The translations under genes and the position numbers were made by a program. Source: Rudaeicoccus suwonensis (lineage in GTDB: Bacteria > Actinomycetota > Actinomycetes > Actinomycetales > Dermatophilaceae). From it: a DNA stretch of 64,000 bases. The stretch covers positions 186,001-250,000 of the forward strand of contig NZ_VIVQ01000002.1 of assembly GCF_007829035.1 (NCBI RefSeq). The letters run 5' to 3'. Below are positions 16,794-25,426 of the stretch, one piece after another (the first letter of the stretch is position 1; each line of letters starts with the position of its first letter). The notes under the pieces are model-generated. The model did no database searches. It was not told the origin of the DNA and was given only the letters and a program-made list of their open reading frames with translations.

Positions 16794-18029
16794 ATGACTT
16801 TCAGCCGCCGCAACTTCCTCGGAGGAGTCGGCGCCGGGGCCGCAGGCTCAGCGCTCACCGCCGGTCTCATGGTGGGTGGATCACGCGCCGACGCCGCTGG
16901 CACACAAGCGAATTCGATGACGACCGAGTCGTCGTACGACATGTATGGCGAGCACCAGGCCGGAATCGAGCGCCCCGGCCCGAGCAGCAAGCAGCCATCG
17001 GCGAGCTACGTCTCGTTCGACCTGACCGCAACCTCGAAGTCGGACGCTGCCGACCTGATGCAGACCATCACCGACCGGCTGCGCAATCTGACGAAGGGCG
17101 GGGCGGCGCCGAACCTCGGACCGGGTCAGCCGCCGTCGGATTCCGACGTCCTCGGCCCCGACATCCCCGCTGACGGCCTCACCGGCACAGTCGGATTCGG
17201 TGCCAGCATGTTCGACGAGCGCTACGGCCTGGCCTCCCGCAAGCCGGTCAAGCTCACGCCGATGCGCGTGTTCCCAAACGACAAGTTGGAGGATGCGTGG
17301 ACCCACGGTGACCTGATGCTGCAGTTGTGCGCCAACCACCAAGACACCGTCCACCATGCGCTGCGCGACATCCTCAAACACACTCGCGGCGGCATGCAGA
17401 TCCGTTGGCGCATGGAGGGTTACAACTCTCCGTCGCGCCCGACCGGCACCGGCCGCAACCTGCTCGGCTTCAAGGACGGCACGGCGAATCCGACTGGCAC
17501 GACGGCGAGTTCGCTGATCTGGACCGATGACCCGGCAGAACCCGCATGGGCCAAGGGCGGCACCTACCAGGTGGTGCGGCTCATCCGCATGTTCACCGAG
17601 TTCTGGGATCGTGTCTCGATCACCGAGCAGGAGGGCATGTTCGGCCGTCGCCGCGACAGCGGTGCACCGCTGGACGGCAACAACGAGTTCGACACACCGG
17701 ACTACGCCAAGGACCCCAAGGGAAACGTCATACCGACCGATTCGCACATCAGGCTGGCCAACCCGCGCACCCCGGCGACCGCCAATCAGATGCTCGTACG
17801 CCGTTCGTACAACTACGATCTCGGTGTCGACACCAACGGCAACCTGCAGTCCGGTCACATCTTCGTTTGTTACCAGCAGGACGTGCAGCGCCAGTTCGAG
17901 GCGATCCAGACGCGCTTGATCGACGAGCCGCTGGTCGACTACGTCCAGCCCTTCGGCGGCGGTTACTTCTTCGTCGCCCCCGGTGTGCAGGACTCCAACG
18001 ACTGGCTCGGCCGCGGGCTGTTCACCTGA
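16794..18029 (+). CDS. efeB: Tat-exported DyP-type haem peroxidase
   Basis: 411 residues. A twin-arginine signal SRRNFLGG followed by a hydrophobic stretch ends near AADA at about residue 36. The DyP signature GFKDGTANP carries the catalytic Asp, and RRSYNY plus the C-terminal FGGGYFFVAPG are typical of the EfeB/deferrochelatase group. It oxidises haem or helps present iron to the EfeUO protein. It is the second gene of the iron-regulated operon. Confidence 0.93.
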   Translation: MTFSRRNFLGGVGAGAAGSALTAGLMVGGSRADAAGTQANSMTTESSYDMYGEHQAGIERPGPSSKQPSASYVSFDLTATSKSDAADLMQTITDRLRNLTKGGAAPNLGPGQPPSDSDVLGPDIPADGLTGTVGFGASMFDERYGLASRKPVKLTPMRVFPNDKLEDAWTHGDLMLQLCANHQDTVHHALRDILKHTRGGMQIRWRMEGYNSPSRPTGTGRNLLGFKDGTANPTGTTASSLIWTDDPAEPAWAKGGTYQVVRLIRMFTEFWDRVSITEQEGMFGRRRDSGAPLDGNNEFDTPDYAKDPKGNVIPTDSHIRLANPRTPATANQMLVRRSYNYDLGVDTNGNLQSGHIFVCYQQDVQRQFEAIQTRLIDEPLVDYVQPFGGGYFFVAPGVQDSNDWLGRGLFT

Positions 18030-18130
18030 GGCGACACCCACGCGGCGAGTCAGGAGTCAGATCGGTTCGGGGGCTGAGGGCTCACTCCGCAGGTGCGCGG
18101 CAACTGGCCAGGGAGCTGCGGCTGCGGCAC

Positions 18131-18136
18131 TAGGCT
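18131..18136 (+). promoter_or_regulatory. Putative -10 box of leaderless PTS genes
   Basis: TAGGCT ends six bases before the ATG at 18143; no Shine-Dalgarno sequence precedes the start. Confidence 0.5.
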
Positions 18137-18142
18137 TTCGGC

Positions 18143-18373
18143 ATGATCGAAGCGGACCAGATTCTCGCCGGCCTCGGCGGCGCCGCCAACATCGTCGATG
18201 TGCAGGCGTGCGTCACCCGGGTGCGCTGTGAGGTGCGTGATCCGGCCGAGGTCGACGAGGCGGCACTGACAGCGGCCGGCGCAGTGAGCGTGATCACGAC
18301 GGACAACGCGGTGCATGTCGTCGTCGGTGCGCAGTCGGCCGCGTTGGTCGACGACATCGAAGACCTCATGTGA
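18143..18373 (+). CDS. Free-standing PTS EIIB domain, glucose family
   Basis: 76 residues. Cys23 lies in CVTRVRCEV, the phosphocysteine motif C-x-T-R-L/V-R of glucose/N-acetylglucosamine-family EIIB. Full-length for a single EIIB domain (about 75 residues). It would pass phosphate from EIIA to a sugar at an EIIC permease, but no EIIC gene is near. The next gene overlaps by four bases (GTGA). Confidence 0.85.
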   Translation: MIEADQILAGLGGAANIVDVQACVTRVRCEVRDPAEVDEAALTAAGAVSVITTDNAVHVVVGAQSAALVDDIEDLM

Positions 18374-18825
18374 CGACGAGACGGCTCGACCTGCTCGCGC
18401 CGTATGACGGTCGCGTCATTCCGCTGTCGCGGGTGCCCGATCCGGTGCTGTCGACGGCGGTGCTCGGGGCATCTGTGGCCATCGACCCGGTGCGACGTGC
18501 CGGCGAGGTGTTGTCACCGGTGACTGGTCACGTCGCCGTAGCGCATCACCACGCGTTCGTCGTACAACCCGATGCCGGGCCGGCCGCGCTGGTGCACCTC
18601 GGCATCGACACGGTGCGTCTGAACGGGCGGGGCTTCGAGGGGTTGGCCACCGTGGATGACCAGGTGGCGGCGGGGGCTCCCGTCATACGTTGGGATCCGG
18701 GAGTTGTTGCAGCGAGAGGATTTTCACCTCTGATCGTGCTGGTGTTGCTGGACACTCCGACGGCCGAACTGACAACGGCCTCGTCGTCCGCCGCAGCCGG
18801 TCAGCTCTTGGCGCGGTTCGATTGA
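18370..18825 (+). CDS. Free-standing PTS EIIA domain, glucose (Crr-like) family
   Basis: 151 residues from GTG 18370. The active His76 is in LVHLGIDTV, the hallmark of EIIA-Glc; a supporting His at about 60 occurs in AHHHAFVV. The length matches the family (about 150-165). It accepts phosphate from HPr and hands it to EIIB. It may feed an EIIC elsewhere or act as a regulator; the pair is co-translated. Confidence 0.85.
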   Translation: MTTRRLDLLAPYDGRVIPLSRVPDPVLSTAVLGASVAIDPVRRAGEVLSPVTGHVAVAHHHAFVVQPDAGPAALVHLGIDTVRLNGRGFEGLATVDDQVAAGAPVIRWDPGVVAARGFSPLIVLVLLDTPTAELTTASSSAAAGQLLARFD

Positions 18826-18956
18826 TCTGCACGAGTCCGGGGTTGACCGCACGCGCACGATCCGCCGCGGCTAGTCTTCGTCCACCGTTCGACGATGCCA
18901 ACGGGAAAGCGGTCACCGGTCAGGCGCGACATCGAGCGGCCACGAAGGGATCCGTC

Positions 18957-19451
18957 ATGCTGCGACAGTTGTCGGCGAACGGTTTTCGCGGACCGATGAC
19001 CGCGCTGGTCAGCCTGACCGCAGTGGTGGCGCTTGCCGGCTGCAACGGGAGCGCCCACCCACAGCGGACGACCTCGTCGGGCGTTCACCCATCGTCTGCC
19101 ACCGCCTCGCCGTCGTCCACGATCAACGGACCCGGAGCAAACTACTTCTCCGCATCGCCGGTGACTCCGACCGGTGCCACCGGCGACGAGTTCGACGATG
19201 CCTCCGGCCCCGGCACCCGCTCACTGTCGCCGCTCCCCGCGGCAGGCGTGCTCGAGGTGCTCTACTCGTGCGGGCTGGGCAACACCATGACCGTCAGCAG
19301 AAAACCGGACCTGAAGGTGACGACGTCGTGCATCGGTGGTCCATCGCTGGTGACTCTCGGGCAGTCGCGGCCCAACGCAAACCCGGTCGTGATCAGCCTG
19401 AGCAATGCAACCGCCCCCTGGTCGGCGCGCGTGCTCCTTGACCGATCCTGA
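18957..19451 (+). CDS. Small lipoprotein of unknown function
   Basis: 164 residues from ATG 18957, preceded by AAGGGA. A hydrophobic segment MTALVSLTAVVALAGC ends in a lipobox, giving a lipidated Cys near residue 28. A Ser/Thr/Pro-rich linker leads to a short domain with two further Cys (LYSCGLG and TTSCIGG) that could form a disulfide. No family recognised. It stands between the PTS pair and a decayed hydrolase gene. Confidence 0.6.
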   Translation: MLRQLSANGFRGPMTALVSLTAVVALAGCNGSAHPQRTTSSGVHPSSATASPSSTINGPGANYFSASPVTPTGATGDEFDDASGPGTRSLSPLPAAGVLEVLYSCGLGNTMTVSRKPDLKVTTSCIGGPSLVTLGQSRPNANPVVISLSNATAPWSARVLLDRS

Positions 19452-19517
19452 GTCGCCGCACCTGCTCGAAGCTCCTGGCACAGACGAGCGTCGATCACCG
19501 ACCGTCACCCGGCGTGC

Positions 19518-20159
19518 TTTCTCGGCCGGGCCGGGCGCGACGCTCTCGACATCGAACGCGCAGTGGTGGCCGGCGATGACTGGGGCGGCCGTGCGGCGTG
19601 CATCGCCGCAGCGCTCTTCCCCGAACGCGTTCGCGGCCTCGTCACCGTGGGCGGGTACAACATCCAGGACATCGAGCATTCCGACTCCCCAGCATCGCCC
19701 GAGTGGGAGAAGACCTACTGGTATCAGTACTACTTCCACTCGGAACGCGGCCGGAACGGCCTCGCGGCGCATCGCGAAGCTCTCTGCGCATTGCTGTGGC
19801 GCGACTGGTCACCCACATGGACCGGCGCGGCTGAGGCGTTCGCCGCTTCCGCGCCCTCGTTGCACAACCCCGACTTCGTCGACGTCGTGATCCACTCATA
19901 CCGTCACCGTTACGGCCTCGCACCAGGAGACGAGCAGTATGCCGAACTCGAGCGTCGCCTGGCCACACACCCGACGATCAGCACGCCGACCATCGTCCTG
20001 GAAAGTGGAGCCGCCGGAGTCGCCGGCGCGAGCGCGGCCGAGGATCGCCGGCGTTTCGACGGGCCGTTCGATCAGCGGTTGCTGCCGAAGGTCGGCCACA
20101 ATGTCCCGCAGGAAGACCCCGGCTCGTTCTCGCAGGCAGTGCTCTCACTGCTCGAATGA
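19518..20159 (+). pseudogene. 5'-truncated alpha/beta hydrolase (epoxide hydrolase-like)
   Basis: Homology starts abruptly near GRDALDIERAVVAGDDWGGRAA, the nucleophile elbow of haloalkane dehalogenase/epoxide hydrolase-like enzymes, and runs to the C-terminal His region LPKVGHNVPQEDP. The first 80-100 residues, including the oxyanion HG loop, are absent, and the bases back to the previous stop at 19451 do not encode them. A GTG at 19563 could start a 198-residue product, but it would begin at the elbow strand and could not fold normally. I read this as a gene remnant. Confidence 0.7.
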
Positions 20160-20771
20160 CCGTGTCGTCCGGCGCGCTGTCGCCACCGGAACACCGCTCT
20201 CGCGCAACGCATTTCGCAGCGATACGACGTCGGTGAACAGCTGCGTCGTCATACCCAACGACGTGGCGCCCGCCAGTTTCGCTTCGGAGTCGTCGGTGAA
20301 GAAGACCGCGTCGGCGGCAACGTCCAGAGCGCGTAGCACGTGCTCAAATGCGCGTTGGTCCGGCTTCGCATAACCAATGTCGGCGGAGTTGAAGATGTGG
20401 TCGAAATGCTCTGGCAGACCTAGTGTTTCGCTCTCAGCCGAGATGGTGTCGGTGCCATTGGTGAGGATCGCGGTCGTCCGGCCGGCAGCGCGCAACTCGT
20501 CCGCGAGCGCCAGCAGAGCGCCATCCGCCACGAAGGGCTGGGCGCCCCAATCCTGCGCTGCGACAGGCTTGCCCAAGCGTTCGCCGATTCGCTGGATCCA
20601 TTGCTGCCGCGAGACTCGACCCGTCGTCACCTCGTCGATCAGTGGGCTGCTGAACGCAACCGCCTCGATCGCTCCGCGCGGCAGATCGTGACGCTGCTCG
20701 ATCGCGACGACGTGGCGTGGGTCGAAGTGGCGCACGACGCCGTCGAGGTCGAACAGCACCACGGTGATCAT
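20145..20771 (-). CDS. HAD-superfamily hydrolase
   Basis: 208 residues from ATG 20771. Motif I is VLFDLDGVV (nucleophile Asp), motif II Thr/Asn in AILTNGTD, Lys in GYAKPDQ and the acidic motif FFTDDSEAKL. It has a helical cap typical of subclass I phosphatases. Members dephosphorylate small metabolites or dehalogenate 2-haloacids; substrate unknown. The 3' end overlaps the converging hydrolase remnant by 15 bases. Confidence 0.85.
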   Translation of the reverse strand: MITVVLFDLDGVVRHFDPRHVVAIEQRHDLPRGAIEAVAFSSPLIDEVTTGRVSRQQWIQRIGERLGKPVAAQDWGAQPFVADGALLALADELRAAGRTTAILTNGTDTISAESETLGLPEHFDHIFNSADIGYAKPDQRAFEHVLRALDVAADAVFFTDDSEAKLAGATSLGMTTQLFTDVVSLRNALRESGVPVATARRTTRSFEQ

Positions 20772-20836
20772 GGCGTCATGGTCGCATCCGCAGCCGCTGG
20801 AAGCGCGTTGCGTCATACCAACCTCAGACGCGCGGC

Positions 20837-20929
20837 ACATAAGTCGCCGATGCGGTCCACATCGTCGCCGCAAACGACGCATGCGGCACACCACCCTCAC
20901 ACGTCACACATACGTCGCCGATTCGGCGA
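20837..20929. repeat. Direct repeats ACATAMGTCGCCGATKCGG between HAD and GH25 genes
   Basis: Two 19-base copies (20837-20855 and 20908-20926) differ at two positions; a partial third (ACATCGTCGCCG) lies between. The second copy overlaps a 15-base palindrome TCGCCGATTCGGCGA (20915-20929) just past the muramidase stop, which could act as its terminator. Function not known; could also be operators of the HAD gene. Confidence 0.55.
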
Positions 20930-20949
20930 GTTATGCCAGTCGCGCCGAC

Positions 20950-22932
20950 CTACTTCGGAGCGATGCCCGCGTACAGCGTTGTCTTTCCGGTCGACTTGTT
21001 CCAGAAGAGGTAGTCGTATCCGGACTTGCGCACGAACTGCTCGATCATGCCCGGGGCCGGACGGGCAACCGAGCGGGCATTGTTCGTCGGCCAGCCCTCG
21101 ATGGCCGGGTTCCACACCGCGCTGATCGCATTGTCGGTGATGAACGTTCCCGACTTGTCATAGACGAGAGCGACATTCGTGACATTGGAGTTGGCGCCGG
21201 TGAATGGCTGCCAGTAGCCCACCATCCCCTGGGTGTTCGCCATCGACATCGGCTTCTGAGGCCAGCCGAGGCCGGCGACCCCGCCGTGCAGCAGGAAGCC
21301 ACGCAGTATGTAGCCGTTGCTCCACACTGTGCCGTACTTCGCGGTGTAGAACGCCTCGGCCGGCACCTTCGAGGTGCCCTGGATGAACTGCTGCGTCGTA
21401 CCGGACATCTTGTCGCCGGTTGCAGCCACCTCGACGCCGATCGGCCAGCCGTACTTCGCCGGCGTCCACGAATGCGCGTTCCCACCTCGCACCAGCTCGG
21501 TGCCGCCCGGCGAGCTCACGACCTCGTCCATCGGTCCGAACGACTGCATCGAGCCCGTCCAACCCCACGCGGTGGCCGACGTGGCAGCGCTCACGGGCCA
21601 CCCCATCTTCGAGACACCGCCGTTGCTCTGGAAGTACTGCCAGACAGCTCCCGAACTCCACGTCGGCGATGACGACCCCGGTGGAAGGAATGCCATCGCC
21701 CGGTTCGACCCCTGCTGAAACTCCTGCACAGGTCCGGTGGCCGTCGTGCCGGCCGATGTCTGGCCGGTGGCGTCGAACGCGTTCTCGATCGGCCATCCGT
21801 CGGCGCCCACCGACCAGTGCGCGGCGATCGCGCCGGAGATGACGTGCGTGCCGTACTTGCTCGACGCCAGCGTCACGCCACCTGAGAAGGACTGCTGATA
21901 TCCGGTCACACCGAAGGCGCTCACCTGTCGTTCGGACCCCGTCGGTGATCCCATCCACGACTGGTATGCCGATTTCACGTGCGTTCCCACCGTGTATGCC
22001 GGAGGCGGGGGCGTCAGGCCCGGCGGGCTCGTGGCGAACGCCTTCAGCGACGACGGAGAGCCGTTGTACTGGTCGTAGTCGACCTCGGGCGAGGTCTGGT
22101 AACCCCACTGCCAGAACGTCCAGTTGCTCTGACCGGTGGGTAGACCGTCGGTCGGTCCCGATGTGGAGGACCCGTTGTAGTCAGCAATCCAGAATGCGTT
22201 GCTGTTGCTGAAGGCCGCACTGTCACCGGTGCAGTCGGTCCACCAGTTCGTCGTCGTATAGATGACCGGGTACACGCCCTCGCGTGCTTTGTACTCGGCA
22301 TTGAAAGCCTGGATCCAGGCCACCATCTGCGAATCCGACAGGCCGTAACAGACGTTCGACGAATACGGGTCGTATTCCGCATCCAATACTCCAGGGAGGG
22401 ATTTGCCGTCCGCGCTCCAGCCACCGCCGTGCGCAATGAAGTAGTCGGCTTGGGCTGTGCCACTGGAGTATGCCGGATTGGCGAAAACATAGGCGCCGCG
22501 GATCATGCCTGCAGATGTCGCGTCGGAGTATTCCGAGGAGAAATCTGGGTTGGTGTAATACGTGCCCTCGGTGGCCTTGATCCAGGCGAACCGGTAGCCG
22601 GCGTTCGCCCAGGCCTGCCAGTCGACCGTGCCGCTGTAGTCCGACACGTCCATGCCGTAGGTCATGATCGAGGACGATGAGGAATTTTGCGCTGGTGTCG
22701 CAGCCGCACGTTGCCCACTGAATCGCGCCGCGCCGGTCATCCAGTTCATCGGCGCGCCCATACCCTTTTTCACACCGTCGGCTGCGGCCTTTGCGGTCGG
22801 TGTCGGAATGGCCCGCGTGCTCGCGTTCGATGCCGCGCCGCCCGTCGTCTTGACTGGCGCGGCGGACGCGATTTCCGGCATACAAACGAGGGCAGCGGCG
22901 ACAGCGCACACACCCACGGTTTTGGAAAGCAT
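20950..22932 (-). CDS. Secreted GH25 muramidase with LGFP-like C-terminal repeats
   Basis: 660 residues. Signal peptide ends at about 24 (ASAAP). The GH25 barrel begins at GMDVSDYSGTVDWQAWANAGYRFAWIKATEGTYYTNPDF, with acidic active-site residues in LDAEYD. It cleaves the glycan strand of peptidoglycan. The C-terminal 340 residues hold about seven repeats of 45-50 residues with the core G-W-P or LGWP (GADGWPIE, SKMGWPVS, AKYGWPIG, AGLGWPQK, IEGWPTN), as in LGFP cell-wall binding repeats. The gene has a 250-base A+T-richer leader and stands alone. Confidence 0.88.
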   Translation of the reverse strand: MLSKTVGVCAVAAALVCMPEIASAAPVKTTGGAASNASTRAIPTPTAKAAADGVKKGMGAPMNWMTGAARFSGQRAAATPAQNSSSSSIMTYGMDVSDYSGTVDWQAWANAGYRFAWIKATEGTYYTNPDFSSEYSDATSAGMIRGAYVFANPAYSSGTAQADYFIAHGGGWSADGKSLPGVLDAEYDPYSSNVCYGLSDSQMVAWIQAFNAEYKAREGVYPVIYTTTNWWTDCTGDSAAFSNSNAFWIADYNGSSTSGPTDGLPTGQSNWTFWQWGYQTSPEVDYDQYNGSPSSLKAFATSPPGLTPPPPAYTVGTHVKSAYQSWMGSPTGSERQVSAFGVTGYQQSFSGGVTLASSKYGTHVISGAIAAHWSVGADGWPIENAFDATGQTSAGTTATGPVQEFQQGSNRAMAFLPPGSSSPTWSSGAVWQYFQSNGGVSKMGWPVSAATSATAWGWTGSMQSFGPMDEVVSSPGGTELVRGGNAHSWTPAKYGWPIGVEVAATGDKMSGTTQQFIQGTSKVPAEAFYTAKYGTVWSNGYILRGFLLHGGVAGLGWPQKPMSMANTQGMVGYWQPFTGANSNVTNVALVYDKSGTFITDNAISAVWNPAIEGWPTNNARSVARPAPGMIEQFVRKSGYDYLFWNKSTGKTTLYAGIAPK

Positions 22933-23187
22933 GATGTGGCAACCTCTTCCTCGCGACGGAGGTCCGTTGGTGTCAGCAGCGCGACATTTCTCCGGAGAGA
23001 GCCCCCGAGCGGCCCACTGAGCACCCCGACCAAAGCTCCATTACAAAGTGCATTCTCGAAATTATTCGGCGTGTCTTATGAAAATTCCGTGAAACTCCTG
23101 AGACTGATGGTGCCAGTGGTGTAGGGCTCCCGGCAAGACCTGCCGCAACCACGGCATGTGCCGGCGCGACCCGTAGGCTTGCCAGCC
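22933..23187. other. Divergent intergenic region, A+T-rich in the middle
   Basis: Holds the leader of the GH25 gene (minus) and the promoter of the thioesterase gene (plus). Bases 23038-23097 are clearly richer in A+T than the flanks. The motif GCGCTGCTGACACC (minus strand, 22969-22982) recurs upstream of the G1 peptidase gene. No known riboswitch consensus was recognised. Confidence 0.5.
23174..23179 (+). promoter_or_regulatory. Putative -10 box of a leaderless thioesterase transcript
   Basis: TAGGCT ends eight bases before the GTG at 23188 and helps choose that start over the GTG at 23158. Confidence 0.4.
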
Positions 23188-23988
23188 GTGACACCGATCG
23201 ATCCCGATGACGACTCGTTCTACTACCGCCGCACCGGTGCCGGCGTGTACCAGCCGACGATTCACGTGCAAGGCGCCTGGAACGACCACGAGCAGCACAT
23301 GGCGCCGATCAGTGGGCTGATCACCCACGAACTCGCACGGCACGACCATCGGGACGACATGCAGATCGGGCGGCTCAGTTTCGAGATTCTGGGCCTGATT
23401 CCGTTGCAGGAGAGCACGATCGAGGTGCAGACGATCCGGCCCGGGCGCACCATCGAGTTGCTCGAGGCCACGCTGATCATCGGCGGCCGCGCGATCATCC
23501 GGGCGCGCGCCTGGCGGCTGTCCGTGCAGGACATGAGGTCGTTCGCCGCGGTCGAGTTGCCCACCATGGCCGATCCGGCCGACTGCGCGCCAATCGATGG
23601 CACCCGCGAGTGGCCGGGTGGCTACATCGCATCGCTCGACATCACCGCTGCCCCTGGCGGCCGCAGCGGCCGCAGGTCGGTGTGGATCCGCAGCAACTGC
23701 AGGCTCATCGACGACGGCAGTGCGGACCCGCTTGCGTCATACGTCATGCTCATCGACACGGCCAACGGCATCGCCACCCGGGTGCGGCCGACCGAATTGA
23801 TGTTTCCCAACGTCGATCTGACCGTGCACCTGCTGCGACAGCCGGACCCTGCACTCGTCGGATTGGCGACCGAGGTGAGCTTCGGTCCGGACGGCCTCGG
23901 CCTGACTTCCAGCACCCTGAATGATGTGCACGGACCGGTCGGCCGAGCGGAACAGTGCCTCACCGTGCGGCCCTTCCCCACCCGGTGA
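23188..23988 (+). CDS. Acyl-CoA thioesterase-like protein (double hotdog)
   Basis: 266 residues from GTG 23188. The sequence fits the thioesterase-like superfamily with two hotdog folds: the first has HVQGAWNDHEQHMAPISGLITHEL and LSFEILGLIPLQESTIEVQTIRPGRTIELLEATL, the second RSNCRLIDDG...PNVDLTVHLLRQP and a late ...GRAEQCLTVRP. Members hydrolyse acyl-CoA esters in the cytosol. It is probably a single gene. Confidence 0.75.
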   Translation: MTPIDPDDDSFYYRRTGAGVYQPTIHVQGAWNDHEQHMAPISGLITHELARHDHRDDMQIGRLSFEILGLIPLQESTIEVQTIRPGRTIELLEATLIIGGRAIIRARAWRLSVQDMRSFAAVELPTMADPADCAPIDGTREWPGGYIASLDITAAPGGRSGRRSVWIRSNCRLIDDGSADPLASYVMLIDTANGIATRVRPTELMFPNVDLTVHLLRQPDPALVGLATEVSFGPDGLGLTSSTLNDVHGPVGRAEQCLTVRPFPTR

Positions 23989-24105
23989 AATCCGCGTCGT
24001 CTGCACGGTCGGGTGACGACTGCGGACTCGGCATGGCAGGCTCGGATCCAGCACGTATGACGACACGCGACCCCGCGCGGTCGCGCACTGACGGAAGGTA
24101 TGCCG

Positions 24106-24417
24106 ATGGGTTCTGTGGCCTGGAAGGTGCTCGCCGCGGCGAGCAGTATCGCTGCGGGGAAGGCCGCTACCACGGTGACCGCGAAGGGCTGGAAGGCCGC
24201 AACGGGCGGTAAGCCTCCGGTCAACAAGCACGACCCCAACCACAGCGCCACGCAGATCGCGGTCTTCGCGGTCGTGTCGACGGCGATGGCCGCGGGATTC
24301 AAGGCATTCGCCGAGCGCAAGGCCGCTGACTACTACACCCGCTCGACCGGAACGCCGCCGCCGGCAGTGGCCAAGCAGCAGCAGAAGGCCGCCACCAAGG
24401 CCGCACTCAAGGCGTGA
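24106..24417 (+). CDS. DUF4235 membrane protein
   Basis: 103 residues from ATG 24106, with GGAAGG eight bases upstream; the ATG at 24100 is too close to it. WKVLAAASSIAAGKAATTVTAKGWKAATGGKPPVN and the second hydrophobic segment AVFAVVSTAMAAGFKAFAERKAADYY match the DUF4235 family of small actinobacterial membrane proteins. Function unknown. The C-terminus is Lys/Ala-rich. Confidence 0.8.
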   Translation: MGSVAWKVLAAASSIAAGKAATTVTAKGWKAATGGKPPVNKHDPNHSATQIAVFAVVSTAMAAGFKAFAERKAADYYTRSTGTPPPAVAKQQQKAATKAALKA

Positions 24418-24477
24418 ACGGCGGGCGAGTGTGACGCGTTTGCCTTTCGAGCACCGCGACAATCACGCTCTCGCCCT

Positions 24478-25360
24478 CAGACGCCGCGAATGGCGCACAC
24501 CTGCCCTTGACCATCCCGAGTGGCATGCACGTGCCCTCGAAACCTCACCACACCCCGAGTGGCATGCACGTGCCCTCGAAACCTCACCACGCCCCGAGTG
24601 GCATGCACGTGCCCTTGACCGTTCCGAGTGGCACGCAACTGACCCACGAGCGCTGATCTCGGTCACTCCCGCGCCACTCGCCGCCACCTCGGGCAATCCC
24701 GCGCCACTCGCCGCCACCTCGGGCAATCCCGCGCCACTCACCCACCACATGCACAAAACCGCAGGTCCACGACTGGCGCACTACCTGCCTCAAGACCTCA
24801 CCACACCCCGAGTGGCACGCACTCGCCCTTGATCGCCACGAAAGTCACGCTTTAGCCCTCGACCGTCTTGAGTGGCGCGCGACTGACCCACGAGCGCTGA
24901 TCTCGGTCACTTCCGTGCCAGTCGCCGCCCGCCCGGGCAATCTTGTGCCCCTCGCCGCCACACGCACAGAACCGCAGGTCCACGACAGGCGCGCAATTGC
25001 CCTCGGAGACCGCACCTCGTCCCGAGTGGCACGCACGTGCCCTTGATCGCCACGAGAGTCACGCTTTAGCCCTCGCCCGTCCCGAGTGGCGCGCGACTGA
25101 CCCACGAGCGCTGATCTCGGTCACTCCTGTGCCACTCGCCACCACCTCGGGCAATCTTGTGTCACTCGCCGCCACACGCACAGAACCGCAGGTCCACGAC
25201 AGGCGCGCAATTGCCCTCGGAGACCGCACCTCGTCCCGAGTGGCACGCACTTGCCCTCGACCCGTCCCGAGTGGCACGCAACTGACCCACGAGCGCTGAT
25301 CTCGGTCACTCTTGTGCCCCTCGCCGCCACCTCGGGCAATCCCGCGCCACTCGCCGACCC
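24478..25360. repeat. Palindrome-rich repeat island (about 0.9 kb, no gene)
   Basis: This gap between DUF4235 and the ankyrin gene is built from three short modules. Module A, CGAGTGGCAYGCACGTGCCC, occurs repeatedly (for example 24518, 24556, 24596, 25023). Module C, GCGCCACTCGCCGCCACCTC followed by GGGCAAT, is largely the inverse of A and occurs on the other side. Between them is module B, 28 bases from TGACCCACGAG to CTCGGTCACT with AGCGCT in the middle, present in four identical copies (24640-24667, 24884-24911, 25098-25125, 25283-25310). The order A-B-C makes large inverted repeats. All frames stay open on both strands, but only as a by-product of the repeats. Confidence 0.85.
24884..25282. 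repeat. Tandem duplication within the island
   Basis: Unit 24884-25097 (214 bases) is followed by unit 25098-25282 (185 bases). They share module B and a perfect 86-base direct repeat (24951-25036 and 25165-25250); the second unit lacks 29 bases near its end. Confidence 0.85.
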
Positions 25361-25426
25361 GGCGGCCCGGCGGCCCGCCAGCCCGCCCACACGGCCGCAC
25401 ATCCGCGGACCAGCAGCGAACGCGAC

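Noticed and set aside
20772-20900. 43-residue N-terminal extension of the HAD hydrolase
   Set aside because: HAD motif I normally lies within the first ten residues; ATG 20771 gives that arrangement.
22933-23187. Cyclic di-AMP (ydaO-type) riboswitch upstream of the muramidase gene
   Set aside because: Such switches precede wall hydrolase genes in some actinobacteria, but I could not find the conserved core blocks in this leader.
24478-25360. Possible CRISPR array
   Set aside because: Repeat spacing varies (244, 214, 185 bases), the intervals are themselves repeats and not unique spacers, and no cas gene is near.
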